Below are positions 35,052 to 44,582 of a stretch of DNA of 64,000 nt, piece by piece. The notes beneath the pieces were generated by a model, which had not been told where the DNA came from, ran no database searches, and was given only the letters and a program-made list of their open reading frames with translations. Source of the DNA: Aureimonas sp. SK2. GTDB lineage: Bacteria > Pseudomonadota > Alphaproteobacteria > Rhizobiales > Rhizobiaceae. Location of the stretch: assembly GCF_029813115.1 (NCBI RefSeq), contig NZ_JAPZDS010000004.1, positions 62,001 through 126,000 on the forward strand. The letters are read 5' to 3'. Every line of letters starts with the position of its first letter. Position 1 is the stretch's first letter. The translations under genes were made by a program, and so were the position numbers.

Positions 35052-36827
35052 ATGTGCGGCATCTGCGGTGAGATCCGCTTCGACGGCGGTTTCGCCTCCC
35101 CCGAGCGCATCGCCGCCATGGGACAATGCCTCAGCCCCCGCGGCCCGGACGGCTCCGGCATGGTCTTGCGCGGGCGCGTCGGCTTCGGACATCGCCGCCT
35201 CAAGATCATCGATCTGTCGGAAAAGGCCGCCCAGCCGATGGAGGATCCCGACCTCGGGCTCACCCTCGCCTTCAACGGCTGCATCTACAACTACCCCGAG
35301 CTGCGCCGGGAGTTGCAGGACCTCGGCTACCGCTTCTTCTCGCACGGCGACACGGAAGTCATCCTCAAGGCCTACCACGCCTGGGGCCGGGACTGCGTGA
35401 AGCGCTTCCACGGCATGTTCGCCTTCGCTGTCCATGAGCGCGAGAGCGGCCGGGTGATGCTGGCGCGCGACCGCTTCGGCATCAAGCCGATGTACCTGTC
35501 GCAGACGCCGGAGCGCCTGCTCATCGCGTCCTCCCTCCCCGCGCTGGTCGCGACCGGCGAGGTCGATACGTCCATCGATCCGGCGGCGCTCCACCACTAC
35601 ATGACGTTCCACGCCGTGGTGCCGGCCCCGCTCACCATCCTCAAGGGTGTCCGGAAACTCCCGCCCGCGACGACGCGGATGATCGAGCCGGACGGGCGGT
35701 TCGACGACGAGACCTTCTGGTCTCCGCCCTTTGGCCTCGCTCCCGGCGACGAGAACCGTTCGAGCGACGAGTGGCGGGACATGGTGCTCGACGCGCTGCG
35801 CCTCGCCGTGAAGCGGCGCATGGTGGCGGACGTGCCGGTGGGCGTGCTCCTGTCGGGCGGCGTCGATTCCTCACTGATCGTGGGGCTGCTCGCCGAGGCC
35901 GGGCAGACGGGCCTTTCCACCTTCTCGATCGGCTTCGAGGACGCCAATGGCGAGGTCGGCAACGAGTTCGAATATTCCGACCTCATCGCCCGCCACTACG
36001 ACACGCGGCATCACAAGATCTTCGTGCCCGGCGACGAACTTCTGACCGAGCTGCCGGGCGCGATCCGCGCCATGTCGGAGCCCATGGTCTCCTACGACAA
36101 TATCGGCTTCTACCTTCTGTCCCGCGAGGTCTCCAAGCACATCAAGGTCGTCCAGTCCGGCCAGGGCGCGGACGAGATCTTTGCCGGCTACCACTGGTAT
36201 CCGCCGATGGCCGGGGCGCAGGACCCCTTCGAAACGTACAGGCAAGCCTTCTTCGACCGCAGCCACGAGACGCTTTCCAGCCTGCTCCGCCCGCGCTGGC
36301 ACGCCGGGCATGACGCGAGCGGCGCCTTCGTGCGCGACCACTTCGCCCTTCCCGGCGCCGATGATCCCGTCGCCAAGGCGCTGCGCATCGACAGTCAGGT
36401 CATGCTGGTGGACGACCCGGTCAAGCGCGTCGACAACATGACCATGGCCTGGGGGTTGGAGGCGCGGGTGCCCTTCCTCGACCACGAACTGGCCGAACTC
36501 GCCGCCCGCGTGCCGTCTGCCGAGAAGCTCAAGGGCGGCGGCAAGGGCATCCTCAAGGACGTCGCGCGCCTCGTGATCCCGCACGAGGTGATCGACCGCA
36601 AGAAGGGCTACTTCCCCGTTCCGCAGCTGAAGTACCTCGCCGGCCCGACGCTCGACATGGTGCGCGACGCGATGGGATCGCAAAAGGCGCAGGAGCGCGG
36701 CCTGTTCGAGCCCGCCTGGCTCGACAGGCTGTTCGCCGACCCCGCCTCCCACATCACGCCGCTCCAGGGCTCCGAACTCTGGCAGGCGGCGCTTCTGGAA
36801 CTCTGGCTGCAGGAGCAGGGCCTATGA
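35052..36827 (+). CDS. asnO: N-acetylglutaminylglutamine amidotransferase (AsnO)
   Basis: Asparagine-synthetase-type amidotransferase of 591 residues that converts the dipeptide N-acetylglutaminylglutamine to its amide, NAGGN, an osmolyte. The N-terminal glutaminase domain starts with nucleophile Cys2 (MCGICGEIRF). The C-terminal synthetase domain has the ATP-binding PP-loop LLSGGVDSSLIVGLL (about 272) and the later GLEARVPFLDHELAE. It overlaps the ngg gene by four bases (ATGA) and heads a three-gene osmoprotectant operon known from Sinorhizobium and Pseudomonas. The assignment over ordinary AsnB rests on the two downstream partners. Confidence 0.93.
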   Translation: MCGICGEIRFDGGFASPERIAAMGQCLSPRGPDGSGMVLRGRVGFGHRRLKIIDLSEKAAQPMEDPDLGLTLAFNGCIYNYPELRRELQDLGYRFFSHGDTEVILKAYHAWGRDCVKRFHGMFAFAVHERESGRVMLARDRFGIKPMYLSQTPERLLIASSLPALVATGEVDTSIDPAALHHYMTFHAVVPAPLTILKGVRKLPPATTRMIEPDGRFDDETFWSPPFGLAPGDENRSSDEWRDMVLDALRLAVKRRMVADVPVGVLLSGGVDSSLIVGLLAEAGQTGLSTFSIGFEDANGEVGNEFEYSDLIARHYDTRHHKIFVPGDELLTELPGAIRAMSEPMVSYDNIGFYLLSREVSKHIKVVQSGQGADEIFAGYHWYPPMAGAQDPFETYRQAFFDRSHETLSSLLRPRWHAGHDASGAFVRDHFALPGADDPVAKALRIDSQVMLVDDPVKRVDNMTMAWGLEARVPFLDHELAELAARVPSAEKLKGGGKGILKDVARLVIPHEVIDRKKGYFPVPQLKYLAGPTLDMVRDAMGSQKAQERGLFEPAWLDRLFADPASHITPLQGSELWQAALLELWLQEQGL

Positions 36828-38521
36828 ATGCCGCCCATCCCAACGCCGTGGTGGATTGCGGCTGGGGCCGCCTCGTCTTCGCCGAGACATTCGCGGAAGC
36901 CGCCGAACTCGCGCGCAATCTCGAGGAGGAAGGGCCGGACCGTCGCGACATCGCCTTCCACGTCAGCGACCCGCACGTCCTCCTCGCCCAGGCGCCGCAG
37001 GATCTCTTCCTCGACCCGTCCCATACCTACCGGCTCGCGCTGTCGGCCTTGGCCGAGCCCGAGCGCCGACCGCACGGCTTCATCGTGCGCCCGCTGGCTA
37101 GGGCCGAGGACACGAGCGCGGTAAACCGCATCTATCGCGCCCGCAACATGGTGCCGGTCGATCCCGACTTCCTCTGGGGCCACCGCGCGGACGAGGTCCT
37201 GACCTATCTCGTGGCGGAGGACGAAGCGTCCGGCGCGGTGCTCGGCACGGTCACCGGCGTCCATCACGGCCGCGCCTTCGGCGACCCGGAGCGCGGCTCC
37301 TCGCTCTGGTGCCTGGCGATCGACCCGCAGGCCGCTCCGCCCGGCATCGGCGAGGCGCTGGTCCGGGGGCTGGCCGAGCACTACCGCGACGCCGGCTGCG
37401 CCTGGATGGACCTCTCGGTGATGCACGACAACGAGCCGGCCATCGCGCTCTATGAGCGGCTCGGCTTCGAGCGGCTGCCGATGTTCGCGGTGAAGCGCCG
37501 CAACTCGATCAACGAGCGTCTCTTCACCGGCGCGGCCTCCGTCGAGGAGGAGCTGAATCCCTACGCCCGCATCATCATCGACGAGGCGCGCCGACGCGGC
37601 ATCCATGTCGAGATCCTCGACGCCAAGGGCGGCTTCTTCCGCCTGACCTATGGCGGCCGAACGCTCCGATGCCGCGAGAGCCTCTCGGAGCTCACCTCCG
37701 CCGTCGCCCTCTCCATCTGCGACGACAAGAGCGTCACGCGGCGGCTGGTGGAGGAAGCGGGCGTCGCGGTGCCCGAGCAGATCGTCGCCGGCGACGACGA
37801 GGCGGCGATCGAGGCGTTCCTAGCCAGGCACGGGTCGGTCGTGGTGAAACCGGCGCGTGGCGAGCAGGGGCGCGGCATCGCCGTCGGCTTGGAGACGCTC
37901 GACCATGTGAAGGCCGCCATAGACATCGCCCGGCGCGAATGCGACCGGGTGCTGGTCGAATCGTGCTTTTCCGGCGAGGACCTGCGTCTCGTCGTCATCG
38001 ACTTCAAGCTGGTGGCCGCCGCCATCCGTCGCCCGCCCTGCATCACCGGCGACGGGCGCTCCACGGCGCGCGAGCTGATCGAGCGCCTGTCGCGCCGGCG
38101 TGCGGCTGCGACATCGGGCGAGTCCAAGGTGCCGCTCGACTCCGAGACCGAGCGCACGCTCCGGGCCGCCGGCTTCGGCTGGGACGACGTGGTGCCGGAA
38201 GGGGTGAACGTCACCGTCCGCCGGACGGCCAATCTCCACACAGGCGGCACGATCCACGACGTCACCGACATCGTCCATCCCCGCCTCGTCGAGGCGGCGG
38301 TAGCGGCGGCGCGCGCCATCGATATTCCCGTCTGCGGCATCGACTTCATGATCAAGGATGCCCGCGAGGAGGCTTACGTCTTCATCGAGGCGAACGAGCG
38401 GCCGGGATTGGCCAATCACGAGCCGCAGCCGACGGCCGAGCGCTTCGTGGACCTCCTGTTCCCGCTCTCCATTCCGGCCTCCGTGCGCACCCTTCGCGCC
38501 AAGCGGCGCATCTCCAACTGA
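36824..38521 (+). CDS. ngg: N-acetylglutaminylglutamine synthetase (GNAT plus ATP-grasp)
   Basis: Two-domain enzyme of 565 residues. An N-terminal GNAT acetyltransferase domain (about 85-225; VLGTVTGVHHG, PGIGEALVRGLAEHY, NEPAIALYERLGFERL) is fused to a C-terminal ATP-grasp ligase (about 260-550; SVVVKPARGEQGRGIAVGL and VFIEANERPGLANHEPQ). It is the characteristic fusion that acetylates a glutamine and joins it to a second glutamine. The product is amidated by the preceding AsnO to give NAGGN. ATG overlaps the asnO stop. The M42 peptidase gene follows by 8 bp. Confidence 0.93.
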   Translation: MNAAHPNAVVDCGWGRLVFAETFAEAAELARNLEEEGPDRRDIAFHVSDPHVLLAQAPQDLFLDPSHTYRLALSALAEPERRPHGFIVRPLARAEDTSAVNRIYRARNMVPVDPDFLWGHRADEVLTYLVAEDEASGAVLGTVTGVHHGRAFGDPERGSSLWCLAIDPQAAPPGIGEALVRGLAEHYRDAGCAWMDLSVMHDNEPAIALYERLGFERLPMFAVKRRNSINERLFTGAASVEEELNPYARIIIDEARRRGIHVEILDAKGGFFRLTYGGRTLRCRESLSELTSAVALSICDDKSVTRRLVEEAGVAVPEQIVAGDDEAAIEAFLARHGSVVVKPARGEQGRGIAVGLETLDHVKAAIDIARRECDRVLVESCFSGEDLRLVVIDFKLVAAAIRRPPCITGDGRSTARELIERLSRRRAAATSGESKVPLDSETERTLRAAGFGWDDVVPEGVNVTVRRTANLHTGGTIHDVTDIVHPRLVEAAVAAARAIDIPVCGIDFMIKDAREEAYVFIEANERPGLANHEPQPTAERFVDLLFPLSIPASVRTLRAKRRISN

Positions 38522-38529
38522 CAGGACCC

Positions 38530-39675
38530 ATGGCCCGCCACACGATCGACACCGACTACCTCCTCGCCCAGCTCCATGCGCTCCTCCACATCCCGAGTCC
38601 GACCGGCTACACGGATTCGGTGGTGCGCCATGTCAGCGAGGAGCTGCAGCGGCTGGGGCTGGAGGTCGAGTTGACGCGGCGCGGGGCTATCCGGGCGGTG
38701 CGCCAGGGCAGCCGCCGGGCGGCGGCGCGCGCCATCGTCAGCCATGTCGATACGCTCGGCGCCCAGGTGAAGATGATCAAGGCGAACGGCCGGCTGGAGC
38801 TCGTGCCGATCGGCCACTGGTCGGCGCGCTTCGCGGAAGGCGCGCGGGCCACGGTGATGGCCGAGGACAAGACCTTCCGCGGCACGATCCTACCGCTGAA
38901 GGCCTCCGGCCATACGTTCAACGAGGAGGTGGACACCGCCCCCGTCGGCTGGCCCCATGTCGAACTGCGCATCGACGACCACACCCGCAGCCAGGAGGAC
39001 ACGCTGAAGCTCGGCATCGACGTCGGCGACACGGTGGCGATCGATCCGCAGCCCGAGTTCCTGGACAACGGCTTCATCGTCTCGCGCCATCTCGACGACA
39101 AGGCGGGCGTCGCCGTGATGCTCGCCACGATCGAAGCGCTGGAGCGCGAGAAGTCCGTCACGCCCGTCGACACGCACTGGCTCTTCACCATCGCGGAGGA
39201 AGTGGGCGTCGGCGCGGCCTCGATCCTGACGCCGGAGGTCGCTTCCATGGTGGCGGTCGACAACGGCACATCGGCGCCGGGACAGAACTCGGCCGAGTTC
39301 GGCGTGACGGTCGCCATGGCCGACCAGACCGGCCCTTTCGACTACCACCTGACACGCAAGCTCGTGCGGCTTTGCCGCGAGGAGGACATCCGCTTCCAGA
39401 AGGACGTCTTCCGCTACTACCGCTCGGATTCCGCCTCGGCGGTTGTGGCCGGCCACGACGTGCGCACCGCGCTCGTCACCTTCGGCGTCGATGCCTCGCA
39501 CGGATGGGAGCGCATCCACATCCACGCCCTTCGCTCGCTGGCCGAACTCCTGTCCGCCTATGCCGTCTCGCCGCTGGAGATCGAGCGCGACATGAAGCTG
39601 CGCGGCGGCCTCGAAGGCTTTACCAGCCAGCCCGCGGTGGAAGCCGGGCTCGGTTTCGAGGGCGAAGGCGCCTGA
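38530..39675 (+). CDS. NAGGN-system M42-family metallopeptidase
   Basis: Peptidase of 381 residues of the M42/M20 di-zinc aminopeptidase fold. Likely metal ligands lie in IVSHVDTLG, VSRHLDDKAGVAVML, IAEEVGVGAAS and MVAVDNGTSAPG, with a final His in RIHIHALRSL. Members encoded beside asnO-ngg form a distinct subgroup of the osmoprotectant NAGGN system, thought to degrade or process the dipeptide when osmolarity drops; the reaction is not proven. Last gene of the operon. A hairpin (CCGCGCC / GGCGCGG, 39688-39709) lies between it and the convergent chemoreceptor gene. Confidence 0.9.
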   Translation: MARHTIDTDYLLAQLHALLHIPSPTGYTDSVVRHVSEELQRLGLEVELTRRGAIRAVRQGSRRAAARAIVSHVDTLGAQVKMIKANGRLELVPIGHWSARFAEGARATVMAEDKTFRGTILPLKASGHTFNEEVDTAPVGWPHVELRIDDHTRSQEDTLKLGIDVGDTVAIDPQPEFLDNGFIVSRHLDDKAGVAVMLATIEALEREKSVTPVDTHWLFTIAEEVGVGAASILTPEVASMVAVDNGTSAPGQNSAEFGVTVAMADQTGPFDYHLTRKLVRLCREEDIRFQKDVFRYYRSDSASAVVAGHDVRTALVTFGVDASHGWERIHIHALRSLAELLSAYAVSPLEIERDMKLRGGLEGFTSQPAVEAGLGFEGEGA

Positions 39676-39744
39676 AACGCCGAACCGCCGCGCCCCTTTC
39701 GAGGCGCGGTGGCAAACGATTGCAGAGATTGCAGACTTTGGGTT

Positions 39745-41685
39745 TCAGAACTCTTCCCAGCTGTCCTCGGCTTGGGCGGCTTTCGGCGCCGCGCCGCCAC
39801 GACCGGTGGACCGCATCTGCGGTACGGGGCGCGCGGGGGCGTGAGCCGCGGCGGCCGGGCGCCCCGGAGCCGTCCGGGCCTTTGCGGGCGAGCGGGCCGC
39901 GCCCGCCGCCGATCCGCCAGTGGCAAAGCGCGAGACGAGCCCGGCCAGCGCCTCCGTCTCCCCCGACAGGCCTTGCGCGGCGGCCGTCGTCTCCTCGACC
40001 ATGGCCGCGTTCTGCTGCGTGACCTTGTCCATCTGATCGGCGGCCGTCGACACTTCCTTCAACGACACCGCCTGCTCGCGCGCCGCGTCCGCCATCTCCG
40101 CGATCGCCTGCGCCACTCCGCCGACCTGGGTCACGATCGCCTCCAGGCTCCGGCCGGACGCCGTCACCAGCTCCACCCCCGACGACACCTGGTCGCCGGA
40201 CGCCTGGATCAACGCCTTGATCTCCTTGGCAGCCTCCGCCGAGCGCTGGGCGAGCCCGCGCACCTCCTGCGCCACCACCGCAAAGCCCCGGCCGGCTTCC
40301 CCGGCCCGCGCGGCCTCGACGCCCGCGTTCAGCGCCAGGAGGTTGGTCTGGAAGGCGATCTCGTCGATGACGCCGATGATGTTGCCGATGCGCTGGGAGG
40401 AGGCCTCGATCTCGCTCATGGCCGAGACGGCACGCGCCACGACCTCGCCGCCGCGCTCGGCCTCGCGGCAGGCGGTGGCGGCGGACTGGCGGGCGGCGTC
40501 GGCGCGCGCGGCCGTGTCGCCGACGCCGCGCGTCACCTCGCCGAGCGCCGCGACGGTCTCTTCAAGGCTTGCCGCCTGCTGCTCGGTGCGCTGGGAGAGG
40601 TCGCCGGCGGCCACCGTGATCTCGGACAGGCCCGATCGCATGGCGCCGACGGCGGAGACGACCTGTCCGATCGTGTCCTCGAGCTGGGCGACGGACTGGT
40701 TGAACTGGGCGCGAATGGGCTCGAACTCGGGCGCGACAGCCCGGTCCATGCGGGCCGTCAGATCCCCCGCGGCGAGCCTGGTGAAGCCGGCCTCGACGGC
40801 ATGGACGAAGGCGCGCAGGTCCTCCGCCTTGGCGCTGTCGATCGCCGACTGGCGGTCGCGCTGCTCGCTCTGGGCACGGCGCGCGGCGTCGGCTTCGGCC
40901 GCGAGGCGCGCCTGTTCGATGCGCGCCTGTCGCAGTTCCTCGACCGACCGGGCGATACGGCCGATCTCGTCGCCGCGGTTCATGCCGCCGACCGGGCGCT
41001 CGGTGCGGCCGGCCGCGACGTCGGCGATCGTCTCGATCAGCGGCTTGAGGGGCGCCATCAAGCGGCGCGTCGCAACAAGGAAGCCGAGGCCGATCAGAAG
41101 CGCCGCGCCGACGCAGATCGCGATCAGCTTGGACTGGACGCTCGCGATGGAAGCCAGGAACTCCGCCTGCGGAATGCCGACATAGAGGACGCCGATCACC
41201 TCGCCGGCGGGATTGCGGATCGGGTCGTAGGCGGTGAAGAACGGCGTGCCGAGAATGTCGGCTTGCCCGCGGAACGGCTTGCCCGCCTTCAGAACCGCGT
41301 CGTAGACGGGACCGGGCGCAAGCTGCGTCCCAACCGCCCGTGTGCCGTCGGGCTTCTTGACGTTGGTCGCGATGCGCTTGTCGCCCAGGAAAATCGTTGC
41401 GGTGCCACCGACGAGACCCTTGATGCGATCCACGGCCTCGCTGAAATCGTTCAGCGCCGTCGCGTCGGCGTAGAGCACATCGCCCTTGCGGCTGAAGACC
41501 TTGCCGTAGGAGGCCAGGACATCCCAGGCGACCCGCATGTTCACTTCCTGGCGCTCGCCCGCACGCTGCACGGCGTCGGCCTTGAGGAGCGCGGTGCCCG
41601 AAACGCTGACGACCACGGTCACCAGCAGGAGGCTCATCGCCAACATCGCGGTCAGCTTGACCGGAAGCGACAGTCTACGAAACAT
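39745..41685 (-). CDS. Methyl-accepting chemotaxis protein
   Basis: Chemoreceptor of 646 residues. TM1 is at about 11-33. A periplasmic Cache domain (about 40-185) contains [16 protein letters not shown] and [26 protein letters not shown]2 is near 195-218, then a HAMP domain. The cytoplasmic signalling hairpin has the conserved tip [40 protein letters not shown]. After an Ala/Pro-rich linker the protein ends in DSWEEF, a likely CheR/CheB tethering motif (xWxxF). The Cache subtype suggests a small organic ligand. No che genes are in the window. Confidence 0.93.
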   Translation of the reverse strand: MFRRLSLPVKLTAMLAMSLLLVTVVVSVSGTALLKADAVQRAGERQEVNMRVAWDVLASYGKVFSRKGDVLYADATALNDFSEAVDRIKGLVGGTATIFLGDKRIATNVKKPDGTRAVGTQLAPGPVYDAVLKAGKPFRGQADILGTPFFTAYDPIRNPAGEVIGVLYVGIPQAEFLASIASVQSKLIAICVGAALLIGLGFLVATRRLMAPLKPLIETIADVAAGRTERPVGGMNRGDEIGRIARSVEELRQARIEQARLAAEADAARRAQSEQRDRQSAIDSAKAEDLRAFVHAVEAGFTRLAAGDLTARMDRAVAPEFEPIRAQFNQSVAQLEDTIGQVVSAVGAMRSGLSEITVAAGDLSQRTEQQAASLEETVAALGEVTRGVGDTAARADAARQSAATACREAERGGEVVARAVSAMSEIEASSQRIGNIIGVIDEIAFQTNLLALNAGVEAARAGEAGRGFAVVAQEVRGLAQRSAEAAKEIKALIQASGDQVSSGVELVTASGRSLEAIVTQVGGVAQAIAEMADAAREQAVSLKEVSTAADQMDKVTQQNAAMVEETTAAAQGLSGETEALAGLVSRFATGGSAAGAARSPAKARTAPGRPAAAAHAPARPVPQMRSTGRGGAAPKAAQAEDSWEEF

Positions 41686-41881
41686 CTTGGATCATCCCCA
41701 CGACACAGACGGGTATGATCGCACTCTGGAGTTGCTACAATTCTAATGGACCATGCAGCTCCTATGTCAGGAACGCACAAGATCAACCGCAGGGGATCAC
41801 AATTTCTTGCGAATCCGAGCGCAGCCCGACGCCGCAATGCGGATGCCCGAGCTGCAGATGAGTTTGGAAATCCGGCAGGGG

Positions 41882-41956
41882 TGGAGCGGGCGATGGGGAT
41901 CGAACCCACGACATCCAGCTTGGGAAGCTGGCGTTCTACCGCTGAACTACGCCCGC
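41882..41956 (-). tRNA. tRNA-Gly(CCC)
   Basis: Full cloverleaf on the minus strand: 7-bp acceptor GCGGGCG / CGCCCGC, anticodon stem CCAGC / GCTGG with loop TTCCCAA giving anticodon CCC, T-loop GTTCGATCC, and encoded CCA end. It reads GGG codons. Confidence 0.97.
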
Positions 41957-42003
41957 GCTCGTGACGGACACTGCCCGCAAGCCCTGGGGCCGTCAAGCGC
42001 CGT

Positions 42004-43086
42004 TCAGGCGAAATGCTTGGAGAGTTTGAGCCCTTGCGCCTGGTAGTTGGACTTCAGGTCCGCGCCGTAGAGCCGGTCGGGAAGACCGGACATGCGCTCG
42101 TAGACGAGGCGACCGACGATCTGGCCGTCCTCCAGGATGAAAGGCACGTCGTGGCTGCGCACCTCCAGCACGGCGCGGCTCCCGGACCCGCCGGCCGCGG
42201 AATGGCCGAAGCCGGGATCGAAGAAGCCGGCGTAATGGACGCGGAACTCGCCGACCAGCGGGTCGAACGGCGTCATTTCCGCCGCATAGGCCGGCGGGAC
42301 ATGGACCGCTTCCTTGGAGACGAGGATGTAGAACTCGTCGGGGTCGAGCACCAGTTCGCCGACCGCACCGCGTCGGATCGGCTCCCAGAAGTCGAGCATG
42401 GCCAGCGCGCCGCGCCGATCGACGTCGACGACGCCGGTGTGCCGCTTGCCGCGATAGCCGACGAGGCCGGTCTCGTCGCCGGCGAGGTCGATCGACAGGG
42501 CGATGCCGCCGCCCGAGATGTTGGCGTCGGATGCGCTGGTCAGACGTTCGGCATGGTGCAGGGCGGCCAGTTCCCCTTCGGCCAGCGACACGTCGCCGGT
42601 GCGGAAGCGGATCTGCGTCAGGCGCGAGCCGGGGCGCACCACGATCGGAAAGGTGCGCGGGCTGATCTCGAGATAGAGCGGCCCCTGGTAGCCGGCCGGG
42701 ATCTTGTCGAACTCCTGCGCACCGTCGGCAAGGACGCGAGTGAAGATGTCGAGCCGGCCGGTGGAACTCTTCGGATTGGTGGCCGCACGGATCTCCGACG
42801 GCAGGTCCAGCCCTTCCTGAAGAGGCACGACATAGACGCAGCCGGTTTCCAGGACCGCCCCGCCCGCCAGGTCGATCTCGTGCATGGACAGGCGGCTCAG
42901 CTTGGCCGCCACCGGGTTGCCCCGACCGGGCAGGAAGCTCGCGCGCACCCGGTAGGCCTTGGCGCCCAGCCGCAGGTCGAGGCTCGCCGGCTGGACCTGA
43001 TCGGCGTCGAACGGGCGCTCGCAGGGGATGCGCCCCTCGGCGGACAGACGCGCGATGTCGCGATCGGGAAGGATGCCGGCGGCCAT
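42004..43086 (-). CDS. dcd: 2'-deoxycytidine 5'-triphosphate deaminase (double-domain type)
   Basis: Enzyme of 360 residues that deaminates dCTP to dUTP for thymidylate synthesis. It is the long alphaproteobacterial form, about twice the single-domain Dcd. The N-terminal half has QPASLDLRLGAKAYRVRASF and RAATNPKSSTGRLDIFTRV. The C-terminal half repeats the beta fold with VHYAGFFDPGFGHSAAGGSGSRAVLEVRSHDVPFILEDGQ, the Dcd/dUTPase motif. ATG 43086 faces the metZ riboswitch region across a 220-bp divergent gap. A strong pyrimidine-salvage theme continues further along the window. Confidence 0.9.
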   Translation of the reverse strand: MAAGILPDRDIARLSAEGRIPCERPFDADQVQPASLDLRLGAKAYRVRASFLPGRGNPVAAKLSRLSMHEIDLAGGAVLETGCVYVVPLQEGLDLPSEIRAATNPKSSTGRLDIFTRVLADGAQEFDKIPAGYQGPLYLEISPRTFPIVVRPGSRLTQIRFRTGDVSLAEGELAALHHAERLTSASDANISGGGIALSIDLAGDETGLVGYRGKRHTGVVDVDRRGALAMLDFWEPIRRGAVGELVLDPDEFYILVSKEAVHVPPAYAAEMTPFDPLVGEFRVHYAGFFDPGFGHSAAGGSGSRAVLEVRSHDVPFILEDGQIVGRLVYERMSGLPDRLYGADLKSNYQAQGLKLSKHFA

Positions 43087-43183
43087 GAACTCAACTCCAA
43101 GCTGGCACAGGCGTTAGCAGGCCGCGCGAGGCTTGGAAACGGGCGATTGATTTCGGCCGGCGTTAGGATTAAGGCTCGCAGCC

Positions 43184-43236
43184 GTTCGTGGTGATTTGCC
43201 GGCCGGCTTGCAGCCACGTAAAACAAGTCGCTAAAG
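43184..43236 (+). promoter_or_regulatory. SAM-II riboswitch of metZ
   Basis: Matches the alphaproteobacterial SAM-II core: P1 arms CGTGG (43187-43191) and CCACG (43214-43218), the invariant TGATTTG loop segment, CTTGCAGCCACG, then the 3' pseudoknot strand AAGTCGCTAAA. It binds S-adenosylmethionine and lowers metZ expression. A hairpin AAGGCCG / CGGCCTT (43234-43264) begins at its 3' edge and is a likely expression platform. Confidence 0.92.
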
Positions 43237-43306
43237 GCCGTTTCGCGTTGTTCCGAGCGGCCTTATCGCGTTTGTTCTCTCGATAAGCCGGCCCCGGAGA
43301 CATCCC

Positions 43307-44503
43307 ATGCTGAAGAAGAACGATGCGCCCCGAGCCCTGCGACCGGCGACCGCCATGGTCCACGGCGGCACGATGCGCTCCGGCTTCGGCGAGACGTCCG
43401 AGGCGCTGTTTCTGACGCAAGGCTTCGTCTATCCGAGCGCCGAAGCCGCCGAGGCCCGCTTCAAGGGCGACGAGCCGGGCTTCGTCTATTCGCGCTACGC
43501 CAACCCGACGACGCGCATGTTCGAGGAGCGGATGATGGCGCTGGAAGGCGCCGAGGACGCGCGCGCCACGGCGTCGGGCATGGCCGCCGTCTCGGCGGCG
43601 CTCCAGTGTTCTGTCAAGGCGGGCGACCACGTGGTCGCCGCGCGCGCCCTGTTCGGGTCCTGCCGCTACATCATCGAGACCGTGCTCGGCCGTGCGGGCG
43701 TCGCCTGCACGCTGGTGGACGGGCGCGACCTCGCGCAGTGGAAGGCCGCCGTGCGGCCCGAAACCAGGCTCTTCTTCCTGGAGAGCCCGACCAACCCGAC
43801 GCTGGAAGTGATCGACATCCGCGCCGTCGCCGACATCGCCCACGAGGCGGGCGCCCGGCTGATCGTCGACAACGTGTTCGCGACGCCGATGCAGCAGAAG
43901 CCGCTGGAGCTCGGCGCCGACGTCGTCGTCTATTCCGCCACCAAGCATATTGACGGCCAGGGCCGGTGCCTTGGCGGCGTCATCCTGTCCGACGCCCAAT
44001 GGATCGCCGAGGAGCTGCAGGATTTCTTCCGCCACACCGGCCCCTCGCTCTCGCCGTTCAACGCCTGGTGCCTGCTGAAGGGCCTGGAGACGCTGCCGCT
44101 GCGCGTCGCGCAGCAGACGGCCAACGCCGCCAAGGTCGCCGACGCGCTGGCCGCCTCGCCCAAGGTCGGTCGCGTCATCTATCCCGGCCGCGCCGACCAT
44201 CCGGACGCGGCCGTGATCGCTCGCCAGATGAAGGGCGGTTCGACGCTGCTGGCGATCGACCTCGAAGGCGGCAAGGAGACGGCCTTCCGCTTCTCCAACG
44301 CCCTGGAGATCATCAAGATCTCCAACAATCTCGGCGACGCCAAGAGCCTGATCACCCATCCCGCCACCACGACGCACAAGAGCCTGACCGACGAGGCGCG
44401 CGCCGAACTCGGCATCGGCCCGGGCCTCCTGCGCATGTCGGTCGGCATCGAGGACGCGGACGACCTCGTGGACGACGTGTCCCGAGCGCTCGACGCGATC
44501 TGA
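43307..44503 (+). CDS. metZ: O-succinylhomoserine sulfhydrylase
   Basis: PLP-dependent enzyme of 398 residues (Cys/Met metabolism family) that makes homocysteine from O-succinylhomoserine and sulfide. The early motif PATAMVHGGTMRSGFGETSEALFLTQGFVYPSA is typical of MetZ. The PLP lysine is in YSATKHIDGQGRCLGG, and the end reads LLRMSVGIEDADDLVDDV. A SAM-II riboswitch in the 220-bp leader confirms a methionine-pathway role. MetZ/MetY separation rests mainly on the N-terminal motif and riboswitch context. Confidence 0.94.
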   Translation: MLKKNDAPRALRPATAMVHGGTMRSGFGETSEALFLTQGFVYPSAEAAEARFKGDEPGFVYSRYANPTTRMFEERMMALEGAEDARATASGMAAVSAALQCSVKAGDHVVAARALFGSCRYIIETVLGRAGVACTLVDGRDLAQWKAAVRPETRLFFLESPTNPTLEVIDIRAVADIAHEAGARLIVDNVFATPMQQKPLELGADVVVYSATKHIDGQGRCLGGVILSDAQWIAEELQDFFRHTGPSLSPFNAWCLLKGLETLPLRVAQQTANAAKVADALAASPKVGRVIYPGRADHPDAAVIARQMKGGSTLLAIDLEGGKETAFRFSNALEIIKISNNLGDAKSLITHPATTTHKSLTDEARAELGIGPGLLRMSVGIEDADDLVDDVSRALDAI

Positions 44504-44582
44504 GCCCTCATCTCGGTTTCGCCGCATTCCTCTGCGGATTGCGGCGTTCCGACGCCTTGGACGCCCGAACGCACCCGCCGCC

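Noticed and set aside
43090-43130. Possible sigma-54 site on the plus strand (TGGCACAGGCGTTAGC) before metZ
   Set aside because: The -12 element is TTAGC rather than TTGC, and metZ is explained by its SAM-II riboswitch.
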